A stretch of DNA of 21,533 nucleotides from Clostridia bacterium (GTDB lineage Bacteria > Bacillota > Clostridia > TANB77 > CAG-508): assembly GCA_900754285.1 (NCBI GenBank), contig CAAECB010000086.1:1-21533 (forward strand), given 5' to 3'. Position 1 is the first letter of the stretch. Each line of letters opens with the position of its first letter. Of this stretch, positions 1-7,393 are shown piece after piece. Both the position numbers and the translations under genes were made by a program. A model generated the notes under the pieces. The model was not told where the DNA came from. It saw nothing but the letters and a program-made list of their open reading frames with translations, and made no database searches.

Positions 1-33
1 GAAGAGCTTCACGTCGAACGAAGTGAGGACTAA
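1..33 (+). CDS. possible C-terminal tail of a CDS cut by the window edge
   Basis: Frame 1 is open from the first base and reads EELHVERSED before a TAA at 31-33. The stretch is richer in G and C than its surroundings. Frame 2 is also open (to TAG at 59-61), so the assignment is uncertain. No family can be named from ten residues, and it could equally be part of an intergenic repeat. Confidence 0.25.
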   Translation, partial: EELHVERSED

Positions 34-139
34 GCTGAAGGATTACATTATTTTATTTTAGAAATTTTTAGTTTGTGTATTGAACTGAAAAAATTATTAA
101 ACCATATAACATTTATTATTTATAAAAAGCATGTAAAAG

Positions 140-203
140 TGATGTTTTTTGAGTCCGTCCCCAAAAACATTAGTGCTTTTTGAGTCCGTCCCAAAAAACA
201 CCA
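140..203 (-). repeat. tandem dimer of a GGGACGGACTC repeat
   Basis: Read on the minus strand, two units of about 31 bp follow each other. Each has a T-run, GGG(G)ACGGACTC, an A-run, then a CAC/CATCAC or CACTAATG end. The cores lie on the + strand as GAGTCCGTCC(C) at 151-162 and 182-192. A second dimer with the same unit structure lies on the opposite strand at 17122-17185. The right unit abuts the -35 box of the next promoter. Function unknown. Confidence 0.7.
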
Positions 204-233
204 TTGACAAAAAAACAAAAAATATGATAATAT
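204..233 (+). promoter_or_regulatory. sigma-A promoter for the DUF4190/hydrolase unit
   Basis: A perfect TTGACA -35 at 204-209, an 18-nt spacer and a TAATAT -10 at 228-233 with an extended TGA in front of it. It lies 57 nt upstream of the first start codon, directly downstream of the GGGACGG repeat. Confidence 0.65.
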
Positions 234-289
234 AAAACAAGAAAGCAGAAGAAAAAAGCTGCAAAAATAAAAGGAAGGAATGTGGTAAA

Positions 290-655
290 ATGGAAACAAA
301 TGAAAACCAAAACCAAAACGAACCAATAAAGGAGCAAGCAAACACAAACAACTGGGAAGAAGTAAAAAAAGGAGAAGTAGTAGGACAAAAAGAAGAAGAC
401 AAAAAATATAATGGAGTAGGAATAGCAAGTTTTGTATGTGGACTAGTAGGAATATTCTATTATCAATTCCCATGTGGATTAGCAGCACTAATAACAGGAA
501 TAATAGGAATAGTAAAATTTAACCAAAGCAAAGAAAAAGGAAAATGGATGGCAATAACAGGAGTAGTATTAGGAGCACTAGAAATATTATGCTCAATAAT
601 AATATTATTATTAGGATTAGGAATATTTATAACAGCATTAGGAACAATGAATTAG
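290..655 (+). CDS. DUF4190-like small membrane protein
   Basis: A 121-residue protein. The first ~45 residues are hydrophilic and rich in Asn, Gln, Glu and Lys, with no signal peptide. Two hydrophobic hairpin segments follow, at about 46-76 and 85-118. The pattern GVGIASFVCGLVGI, then a Gly/Ile-rich helix, a short KGKWMAITGVVLG loop and another helix is typical of DUF4190 membrane proteins, whose function is unknown. The ATG at 290 has an AAGGAAGG ribosome binding site about 10 nt upstream and a good promoter at 204-233. Its TAG stop lies inside the AGGAG ribosome binding site of the next gene, so the two are probably translationally coupled. The family call rests on pattern only. Confidence 0.75.
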   Translation: METNENQNQNEPIKEQANTNNWEEVKKGEVVGQKEEDKKYNGVGIASFVCGLVGIFYYQFPCGLAALITGIIGIVKFNQSKEKGKWMAITGVVLGALEILCSIIILLLGLGIFITALGTMN

Positions 656-667
656 GAGTTGAAAAAA

Positions 668-1540
668 TTGAAGCAGATAAAACATTTTGCAATATTTATA
701 TTTATAATAGGTATGATTGCTGTAGTAGCAGCAGCATACTTTTTATTTATACAAGAAGAAACCCAAATACCAGAGCAAGTACAACAAGAAGAAAAAATAT
801 ACACAAAAGAATATGGAAACAAAAAAGTATTTGCAATAGAGCCAGCAGAAAAAAATAAAGACAGCAAATATATACTATATTTCCATGGAGGAGCATATAT
901 GGGAGGGCTAGAAAAATACCATTGGAAATTCATAGAAAAAATAGCAAAGCAAACAGGATATGGGGTAATAATACCAGATTATCCACTAACTCCAAAATAT
1001 ACATATAAAAATGTATTTGAGATGGTAGAGCCACTATATCAAGAAATAATAAAAGAAATAGAGCCACAAAACTTAATAATGATGGGAGATTCGGCAGGAG
1101 GAGGACTAGCATTAGCATTAGAAGAAAAATTAGGAGAAGAAAATATAGAAGTCCCAGAAAAGCTAATACTAATATCACCATGGCTAGACACAACAATGAC
1201 AAATCCAAAAATAGATAAAGTCCAAGAAAATGACAAAGACTTAAGCAAAGAAAAGCTAAAAATAGCAGGAATTTTATATTCAGGAGAAAAAGAAAATAGC
1301 AGTTATTTAGTAAACCCAATAAATGGGCCAATAAACAAACTAAAAAATGTAACAATATATACAGGAACATATGATATATTAAATCCAGACGCAAAAGATT
1401 TTGTAGAAAAAGCCAAAAATGAAGAAATACAAATAACACTAAAAGAATATGAAAAAGCAAGTCATATCTGGATATTAAAAAATCAAGACGAATTAGCCAC
1501 AAAAGCATATGAAGATTTGATAATAGAATTAAAAAAATAA
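668..1540 (+). CDS. membrane-anchored alpha/beta hydrolase, HSL/esterase type
   Basis: A serine hydrolase of the alpha/beta fold, close to the hormone-sensitive-lipase/acetyl-esterase group. Numbered from TTG 668 it has 290 residues. An N-terminal signal anchor at about residues 4-28 puts the catalytic domain outside the membrane. The oxyanion-hole motif HGGA is at 73-76 and the nucleophile elbow GDSAGG at 140-145 (Ser142). Asp236 (in GTYDILNPDA) and His266 (in SHIWIL) complete a plausible triad. Start choice: AGGAG at 654-658 sits 9 nt before TTG 668, whereas the in-frame TTG at 659 directly touches that site. Substrate unknown; small acyl esters are likely from the family. It forms a unit with the upstream membrane protein. 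Confidence 0.85.
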   Translation: MKQIKHFAIFIFIIGMIAVVAAAYFLFIQEETQIPEQVQQEEKIYTKEYGNKKVFAIEPAEKNKDSKYILYFHGGAYMGGLEKYHWKFIEKIAKQTGYGVIIPDYPLTPKYTYKNVFEMVEPLYQEIIKEIEPQNLIMMGDSAGGGLALALEEKLGEENIEVPEKLILISPWLDTTMTNPKIDKVQENDKDLSKEKLKIAGILYSGEKENSSYLVNPINGPINKLKNVTIYTGTYDILNPDAKDFVEKAKNEEIQITLKEYEKASHIWILKNQDELATKAYEDLIIELKK

Positions 1541-1581
1541 TAAAAATTTAATATATGGTGTACTAAAATAAAAAGTCGAAA

Positions 1582-1592
1582 TATAATATAAT
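1582..1592 (+). promoter_or_regulatory. possible -10 region for feoAB
   Basis: Two overlapping TATAAT hexamers (1582-1587 and 1587-1592) lie 50-60 nt upstream of feoA. No good -35 box is visible at 16-18 nt spacing. I see no clear Fur- or DtxR-type palindrome here, so the iron control expected for this operon cannot be shown. Confidence 0.3.
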
Positions 1593-1641
1593 ATGGAGTT
1601 CTTTTCCAAAAAATATAGAATGATGGAAGGAATGAGGAAAA

Positions 1642-1863
1642 ATGAAGTTAAATGAAATACAAATAAATAAACCATGTAAAATATTAGATATACACTGCAA
1701 AGAAGATATAAAAAGGAGACTATTAGACTTAGGTATGGTAAAAGGAACCAAAGTAACACCAGTATTAATAAGCCCATCAGGAGACCCAAGAGCATTTGAT
1801 TTAAGGGGAACACTAATAGCAATAAGAGAAGAGGACACAAAACTAATAGAAATTCAAGAATAA
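1642..1863 (+). CDS. feoA: ferrous iron transport protein A
   Basis: A 73-residue SH3-like cytoplasmic protein that partners FeoB in Fe(II) uptake. The family signature is visible: a short N-terminal strand, then KRRLLDLGMVKGTKVTPVL, where the RLxxLGxxxG turn is characteristic. The ending DPRAFDLRGTLIAIREED is also typical. Length is normal for stand-alone FeoA. The ribosome binding site is GGAAGG before the ATG. It lies 136 nt upstream of feoB in the same direction. The gap carries a hairpin instead of the close coupling often seen for this pair. Confidence 0.93.
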   Translation: MKLNEIQINKPCKILDIHCKEDIKRRLLDLGMVKGTKVTPVLISPSGDPRAFDLRGTLIAIREEDTKLIEIQE

Positions 1864-1931
1864 AAGCCAAATATAAAAAGTACCACAATAGTCAAGCAAA
1901 AACGAATAAAATCAAAAATATACACAAAAAT

Positions 1932-1996
1932 AAACCTTCTTCATAAAATATAATAGTAGAAAAAAACACTAAAAAGCTACTAAATGAAGGAGGTTT
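1932..1996 (+). promoter_or_regulatory. hairpin that sequesters the feoB ribosome binding site
   Basis: AAACCTTCTTCAT (1932-1944) pairs with ATGAAGGAGGTTT (1984-1996) over 13 positions with a single G-U wobble. Inside it, TAGTAG (1954-1959) pairs with CTACTA (1977-1982). The 3' arm contains the whole feoB Shine-Dalgarno AAGGAGG (1987-1993), and the stem ends in TTTTT. The fold could therefore block translation or act as a weak attenuator between feoA and feoB. The pairing is seen directly; the regulatory role is inferred. Confidence 0.6.
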
Positions 1997-1999
1997 TTC

Positions 2000-3898
2000 A
2001 TGAGCAAAAAATATACAATAGCACTAGCAGGAAATCCTAATGTAGGAAAATCTACTATTTTTAACAGTCTAACAGGAATGCATCAACACACAGGAAACTG
2101 GCCAGGAAAAACAGTAGCAAATGCAACAGGAGAAGCAAAAATCAATAACAAAGAATTCATATTTGTAGATATACCAGGTACATATTCATTGATGGCACAT
2201 TCAGAAGAAGAAGAAATCGCAAGAGATTACATATGTAACGGAAATGCAGATGTCACAGTAGTAGTTGTAGATAGTACATGTTTAGAAAGAAATTTGAATC
2301 TAGCATTTCAAATAATGGAATTAACATCAAATGTAATATTATGTGTAAATTTACTAGATGAAGCCAAAAAGAAAAAAATAAAAATAGATTTAGAAAAACT
2401 ATCAAAAATATTGGGAGTGCCAGTTGTAGGAACAACAGCCAAAAAGAAAAAAACGTTAGAAAATCTAAAAGAAACAATATACAAAGTAGCAACAGGAAAA
2501 ATAAAATGTACTCCAAAAATGATAGAATATGAAGAAAAAGAGCATGAAAGCAACAAAAATCAAGAAGAAAAAAACAAAGCCAAAAATGCAGAAGAAAAAG
2601 TAACAAAAATATTAAACAAAGCAGAAGAAATTTGCAAACAGGTATGCACATTTGAAAATAAAAATTATAGTGAAAGAGACAGAAAAATAGACAAAATATT
2701 AACATCAAAAAAATACGGAATACCAATAATGATACTATTTTTAGCAATAATTTTCTGGATAACAATAATAGGAGCAAATTATCCATCAGAAATATTATTC
2801 ACATTTTTTGGATGGATACAAAAAAAATTAATATATATGGCAACATATATAAACTGTCCACAATGGTTATCAGATATGTTAATATTAGGAGTATATCAAA
2901 CACTAACATGGGTAATATCAGTAATGTTACCACCAATGGCAATATTTTTCCCATTATTCACATTTTTAGAAGACTTGGGATATTTACCAAGGATTGCATT
3001 TAATATGGATAAATTCTTCAAAAAAGCATGTTGCACAGGAAAGCAAATGATAACAATGTGTATGGGATTTGGATGTAATGCATGTGGAGTAACAGGCTGC
3101 AGAATAATAGATTCACCAAGAGAAAGACTAATAGCAATATTAACGAACAATTTAGTACCATGTAATGGAAGATTTCCATTTTTAATATCAGTAGCAACAA
3201 TATTTATAGCAGGAAGTTATGGAAAATTCTCAAGCATATTAGCAACAATAAGTGTAATAGGAGTAATAATATTTGGAATATTTTTAACATTAATAATATC
3301 CAAAATATTATCAAAAACAATATTAAAAGGAATGCCATCATCATTTGTGCTAGAATTACCACCATATAGAAAACCACAAATAGGAAAAATTCTAATAAGG
3401 TCCTTATTTGACAGAACATTATATGTATTAAAAAGAGCAATAAAAGTAGCAGCACCAGCAGGATTAGTAATATGGATAATGGCCAATACTACAATACAAG
3501 GAAATACGATACTAACAATAGTAGCAAACTTTTTTGACCCATTTGCAAAACTAATGGGATTAGACGGATATATATTAACAGGATTTGTTTTAGGAATACC
3601 AGCAAATGAAATAGTATTACCAATAATACTAATGTGTTACTTAAAAACAAAAACATTAACAAATATGGAAAGCACAATGGAAATAGGAGAAATCCTAAAA
3701 CAAAATGGATGGAACATATTAACCGCAATAAATGTAATGATATTCACAATACTACATTTTCCATGTGCAACAACACTAGTGACAATAAAAAAAGAAACAG
3801 GAAAATGGAAATGGGTAGGGCTATCATTTTTAATACCAACAATTTGTGGAATTTTAGTATGTTTTGTAACAACAGGTATTTATAATATATTTACGTAA
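2000..3898 (+). CDS. feoB: ferrous iron transporter B
   Basis: A 632-residue inner-membrane Fe(II) permease with a cytoplasmic GTPase domain. The P-loop GNPNVGKS is at 11-18, the G3 motif DIPG at 57-60, and NLLD at 117-120 serves as G4. A charged, Lys/Glu-rich helical spacer (about 175-235) is followed by the polytopic channel. Its first gate region includes the Cys-rich stretch CMGFGCNACGVTGCR (354-368), then IDSPRERLIA and NNLVPCNGRFP, as in the Firmicutes branch of FeoB. FVLELPPYRKP precedes the second gate region. It is a little shorter than the longest FeoB proteins, which carry extra C-terminal segments. The ATG at 2000 has a perfect AAGGAGG site 6 nt upstream, buried in the hairpin at 1932-1996. 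Confidence 0.96.
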   Translation: MSKKYTIALAGNPNVGKSTIFNSLTGMHQHTGNWPGKTVANATGEAKINNKEFIFVDIPGTYSLMAHSEEEEIARDYICNGNADVTVVVVDSTCLERNLNLAFQIMELTSNVILCVNLLDEAKKKKIKIDLEKLSKILGVPVVGTTAKKKKTLENLKETIYKVATGKIKCTPKMIEYEEKEHESNKNQEEKNKAKNAEEKVTKILNKAEEICKQVCTFENKNYSERDRKIDKILTSKKYGIPIMILFLAIIFWITIIGANYPSEILFTFFGWIQKKLIYMATYINCPQWLSDMLILGVYQTLTWVISVMLPPMAIFFPLFTFLEDLGYLPRIAFNMDKFFKKACCTGKQMITMCMGFGCNACGVTGCRIIDSPRERLIAILTNNLVPCNGRFPFLISVATIFIAGSYGKFSSILATISVIGVIIFGIFLTLIISKILSKTILKGMPSSFVLELPPYRKPQIGKILIRSLFDRTLYVLKRAIKVAAPAGLVIWIMANTTIQGNTILTIVANFFDPFAKLMGLDGYILTGFVLGIPANEIVLPIILMCYLKTKTLTNMESTMEIGEILKQNGWNILTAINVMIFTILHFPCATTLVTIKKETGKWKWVGLSFLIPTICGILVCFVTTGIYNIFT

Positions 3899-3976
3899 TG
3901 TGTTTGTAATAGCACTGTAATAATTTTGTAACAAAAAAGTTTTCCTTAGAACCAAGCAAAGAATAAAATAAAAATA

Positions 3977-4026
3977 AAAAAGAAGTCATAATTTGTTGCA
4001 ATTGCAACAGAAAAAGACTTCTTTTT
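3977..4026 (+). terminator. terminator after feoB, with a nested palindrome
   Basis: AAAAAGAAGTC (3977-3987) pairs with GACTTCTTTTT (4016-4026), ending in a T-run. Within the loop lies a perfect 16-bp palindrome, TGTTGCAATTGCAACA (3994-4009). Confidence 0.8.
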
Positions 4027-4097
4027 GTATATAATAGAAACATAAATTTTAAAAAATATAAAATAACAAATGGGGAATTGAAAGGAGATAGTGCAAA

Positions 4098-6257
4098 ATG
4101 AAAATCATAAAAAGGGATGGAACAATAGTCGATTACAATCCAGAAAAAATAAGAATAGCAATAGGAAAAGCAAATAATGAGGTATCAAAAAAAGAAAAAG
4201 CCACAGAAGAAGATATAAATAATATAATAGGATATATAGAGGACCTAAAAAAATCAAGAATATTAGTTGAAGATATCCAAGACATAATAGAGAAAAAATT
4301 AATGGAAATAGGAAAATATCAACTAGCAAAACAATATATAACATATCGTTACACAAGAGCATTAGTAAGAAAATCAAACACAACAGACCAATCAATAAAA
4401 GAGTTAATAGATGGAGAAAGTGAATATTGGAACACAGAAAACTCAAACAAAAATGCCAAAGTAGTAACAACACAAAGAGACTATTTAGCAGGAATAACAA
4501 GTACAGACATAACAAGAAGATTTTTATTACCAGAAGACATAGTAAAAGCACATGATGAAGGAATTATACATTTTCATGATGCAGATTATTTTGCCCAAAA
4601 CGCATTACACAACTGTGACCTAATAAATCTAGAAGATATGTTACAAAATGGAACAAACATAAATGGAGTAATGATAGAAAAACCACATAGATTTTTAACA
4701 GCAATGACAATAGCAACACAAATAATAACAGCAGTAAACTCTAGCCAATATGGAGGAGTAACAGTAACAATGACACATTTAGCCCCATTTGTAAGAGAAA
4801 GTTATAAAAGATTTTTAGAAAAATACCAAGCAAGAAACTTCTCAAAAGAAGACTGTGAAAAATATGCAAAAGAGGACCTAAAAAAAGAAGTAAAAGATGG
4901 AGTACAGACATTCCAATATCAAATAAACTCAATGACAACAACAAATGGACAAGCACCATTCTTAAGTGTATGTTTATACTTAGGAGAAACAAAAGAATAT
5001 AAAGAAGAATTAGCAATGATAATAGAAGAAATTCTAAAACAAAGAACATTAGGAATGAAAAACGAAAAAGGAGTCTATGTAACACCAGCATTTCCAAAAT
5101 TGTTATATGTATTAGAAGAAGATAATATAAATGAAAACAGTAAATATTGGTATTTAACAGAATTAGCAGCAAAATGTACAGCAAAAAGAATGGTACCAGA
5201 CTATATATCAGAAAAGAAAATGTTAGAATTAAAAGTAGACAAAAATGGAGAAGGACACTGCTATCCATGTATGGGATGTAGATCATTCTTGACACCATAT
5301 ATAGACCCAAAAACAAACAAACCAAAATATTATGGAAGATTCAACCAAGGTGTAGTAACAATAAATTTAGTTGATGCAGCATTATCATCAGGAAAAGATA
5401 TGGAAAAATTCTGGGAAATCTTTGAAGAAAGATTAGAATTATGCCACAAAGCATTAAAAATAAGACATGAAAGACTAAGCAAAGCAACGAGTGATGTAGC
5501 TCCAATATTATGGCAACATGGAGCATTAGCAAGATTGAAAAAAGGAGAAAGCATCCACCCACTATTACATGGAGGATATTCTACAATATCATTAGGATAT
5601 GCAGGATTATATGAATGTGTAAAATACATGACAGGACATAGTCACACTGACAACGGAAAAGGAAAAGAATTTGGAATTGAAGTAATGAAAAAACTAAATG
5701 ACAAATGCAAAGAATGGAAAGAACAAGAAGACATAGATTATAGTGTATATGGAACACCAATAGAATCAACAACATACAAATTCTCAAAATGTTTAAGAAA
5801 AAGATTTGGAAAAGTCAAAGGAATTACAGATAGAGATTATATAACAAACTCATATCATGTACCAGTATTTGAAGAAATAGATGCATTCTCTAAACTAAAA
5901 CTAGAAAGTGAATTCCAAGTATTAAGTCCAGGTGGAGCAGTATCTTATGTAGAAACACCAAATCTACAAGACAACTTAGAAGTAGTATTACAAATAATCA
6001 AATTTATATATAACAACATAATGTATGCAGAATTAAATACAAAATCAGATTATTGCCAAAAATGTGGATATGATGGAGAAATACTAATAGATGAAAATCT
6101 AGAATGGTATTGCCCAAACTGTGGAAACAGAGACCATGATACATTAAATGTAGCAAGAAGAACATGTGGATACATAGGAAGTAATTTCTGGAACAAAGGA
6201 CGTACACAAGAAATAAAGGAAAGAGTGTTGCATATTGATAACAAAGACGACGAGTAA
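4098..6257 (+). CDS. nrdD: anaerobic (class III) ribonucleoside-triphosphate reductase
   Basis: A 719-residue glycyl-radical enzyme that reduces NTPs to dNTPs without oxygen. An N-terminal ATP-cone (about 3-95, starting KIIKRDGTIVDYNPEKI) allows allosteric control by ATP/dATP. The barrel holds HNCDLIN (Cys173) and CYPCMGCR (Cys388, 391, 394), the regions that supply the active-site cysteines. At the C-terminus a zinc site is formed by Cys653, 656, 672 and 675. The radical loop RRTCGYIG follows, with Gly691 the expected radical position by alignment to the family. Length is normal. The ATG at 4098 follows a GAAAGGAGATAG site. A TATAAT-like element at 4030-4035 may drive it, but no clear -35 or NrdR box was seen. 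Its activase gene follows about 200 nt downstream. Confidence 0.97.
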   Translation: MKIIKRDGTIVDYNPEKIRIAIGKANNEVSKKEKATEEDINNIIGYIEDLKKSRILVEDIQDIIEKKLMEIGKYQLAKQYITYRYTRALVRKSNTTDQSIKELIDGESEYWNTENSNKNAKVVTTQRDYLAGITSTDITRRFLLPEDIVKAHDEGIIHFHDADYFAQNALHNCDLINLEDMLQNGTNINGVMIEKPHRFLTAMTIATQIITAVNSSQYGGVTVTMTHLAPFVRESYKRFLEKYQARNFSKEDCEKYAKEDLKKEVKDGVQTFQYQINSMTTTNGQAPFLSVCLYLGETKEYKEELAMIIEEILKQRTLGMKNEKGVYVTPAFPKLLYVLEEDNINENSKYWYLTELAAKCTAKRMVPDYISEKKMLELKVDKNGEGHCYPCMGCRSFLTPYIDPKTNKPKYYGRFNQGVVTINLVDAALSSGKDMEKFWEIFEERLELCHKALKIRHERLSKATSDVAPILWQHGALARLKKGESIHPLLHGGYSTISLGYAGLYECVKYMTGHSHTDNGKGKEFGIEVMKKLNDKCKEWKEQEDIDYSVYGTPIESTTYKFSKCLRKRFGKVKGITDRDYITNSYHVPVFEEIDAFSKLKLESEFQVLSPGGAVSYVETPNLQDNLEVVLQIIKFIYNNIMYAELNTKSDYCQKCGYDGEILIDENLEWYCPNCGNRDHDTLNVARRTCGYIGSNFWNKGRTQEIKERVLHIDNKDDE

Positions 6258-6258
6258 T

Positions 6259-6322
6259 GAACAAAAGCGGACATTAGTAACATTGCACTTATTAGAAATT
6301 TTTAAAGTCCGCGTCTTTGTTC
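6259..6322 (+). other. stem-loop directly after nrdD
   Basis: GAACAAAAGCGGAC (6259-6272) pairs with GTCCGCGTCTTTGTTC (6307-6322) through 13 base pairs with a 2-nt bulge. The left arm starts 2 nt after the nrdD stop. There is no U-run, so it is not a standard terminator. It may stabilise or process the nrdD 3' end ahead of nrdG. Confidence 0.5.
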
Positions 6323-6323
6323 G

Positions 6324-6402
6324 TGTGCGAAATTTGCAAAGCAAATTTCTGTACATTGCTATTTTCATCTTATAGAAAGTTCGGAGAACTTTCCTATAAG
6401 AT
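6324..6402 (+). repeat. dispersed intergenic repeat, copy 1
   Basis: About 79 bp made of two hairpins: GAAATTTGC/GCAAATTTC (around 6329-6349), then a longer stem centred on GAAAGTTCGGAGAACTTTC with flanks ATCTTATAG and CTATAAGAT. The whole element recurs inverted at 21177-21254, with only scattered differences. Partial copies lie at 9165-9226 and 17209-17266. Confidence 0.8.
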
Positions 6403-6458
6403 TGAAAAAATTACAATTTTAGCTTCGTTAAATTTATAAATGAAAGAAGAGATTGCAA

Positions 6459-6947
6459 ATGAGATATAATAAAATTAGAAAAATGGATATAGCAGATGGA
6501 CCAGGAGTAAGAGTATCAATCTTTATGCAAGGATGTACATTCAACTGCAAAAATTGTTTTAACCCAGAAACACATGACTTTAATGGAGGAAAAGAATTTA
6601 CAGAAAATACAATAAACAGAGTATTAGAACTATGTGAAAATGAAAATGTAGAAGGACTTTCAATATTAGGAGGAGAACCAATGAATCCAAAAAATATAGA
6701 AGGAACAACCAAATTAGCAAAAGCATTTAAACAAAAATTTCCAAATAAAAACTTATGGGCATGGTCAGGATTCAAATTTGATAGAGACTTAAAAGACAAA
6801 GAAGTAGTAAAATATTTAGATGTCCTTGTAGATGGACAGTACATGGATGACTTGCACAACCCAACTCTAAAATGGAAAGGTTCTTCAAACCAAAGAGTTA
6901 TAAATGTTCAAGAAAGCCTAAAACAAAATGAAGTAGTATTATTATAA
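6459..6947 (+). CDS. nrdG: anaerobic ribonucleotide reductase activating protein
   Basis: A radical-SAM enzyme that installs the glycyl radical on NrdD. Numbered from ATG 6459 it has 162 residues, normal for NrdG. RKMDIADGPGVRVSIFMQGC leads into the iron-sulfur cluster motif CxxxCxxC at Cys26, Cys30 and Cys33. A GGEP motif (LSILGGEPM) contacts SAM. The C-terminal part (LVDGQYMDDLHNPTLKWKGS, then NQRVINVQ) is typical of the family. Start choice: an AGAAGAG site lies about 7 nt before ATG 6459, so the in-frame TTG at 6453 is unlikely. Co-orientation with nrdD suggests one operon, although the gap between them is unusually long and structured. Confidence 0.95.
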   Translation: MRYNKIRKMDIADGPGVRVSIFMQGCTFNCKNCFNPETHDFNGGKEFTENTINRVLELCENENVEGLSILGGEPMNPKNIEGTTKLAKAFKQKFPNKNLWAWSGFKFDRDLKDKEVVKYLDVLVDGQYMDDLHNPTLKWKGSSNQRVINVQESLKQNEVVLL

Positions 6948-6973
6948 AACCAAACAAAAAAATAAAAATAGCA

Positions 6974-7037
6974 AAAAATAAAGTGAACTCAATTATTATA
7001 CAATAAAGTTTAATAATAAAGGAACACTTTATTTTTT
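6974..7037 (+). terminator. rho-independent terminator after nrdG
   Basis: AAAAATAAAGTG (6974-6985) pairs with CACTTTATTTTT (7025-7036), continuing into a T-run. An inner stem TTATTAT/ATAATAA also forms. It ends the nrdDG unit. Confidence 0.75.
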
Positions 7038-7393
7038 TGATAATGGTGCACTTTTAGTATGTTCTATAAAAAGATTAAGTATGATAAAATAACTTTTAAT
7101 AAAGTAAAAAAAGCTTACAAAAAAGTTTTTATAAAATATAGCCCAAAGCCCAATTTTTGAAAAAAATTTATATGCAAAGGCAATATTAAGCTTAAAACTT
7201 TAGTAAACATATATACCTAATTTTATAGCATATACCAACAAAAAATGCAATGTTAAAAGATGGAAAAAGTTTTGAAAATAATGAATAAAAAAACATGAAA
7301 CAGTTAATACTGTAAGTGAATCAGATTTTAGACTTTTTTGTTAAGTTTTAAGCTTAATAAAAAATAAATAAAAGACAAAGGAGGAACTTTATA
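7038..7393 (+). other. long non-coding leader region upstream of the pseudopilin fusion gene
   Basis: About 356 nt of AT-rich sequence with no ORF I would support. Its one clear feature is a perfect 17-bp inverted repeat: 7184-7200 (TATTAAGCTTAAAACTT) against 7343-7359, 142 nt apart. The right arm ends about 35 nt before the start codon. No convincing sigma-A promoter was found. Confidence 0.5.

Noticed and set aside
930..1508. Long hydrophobic Leu/Phe-rich reading frames antisense to the real genes, here and throughout the window.
   Set aside because: They mirror A-rich codons of the sense genes (taa/tta shadows), lack ribosome binding sites and have no family resemblance.
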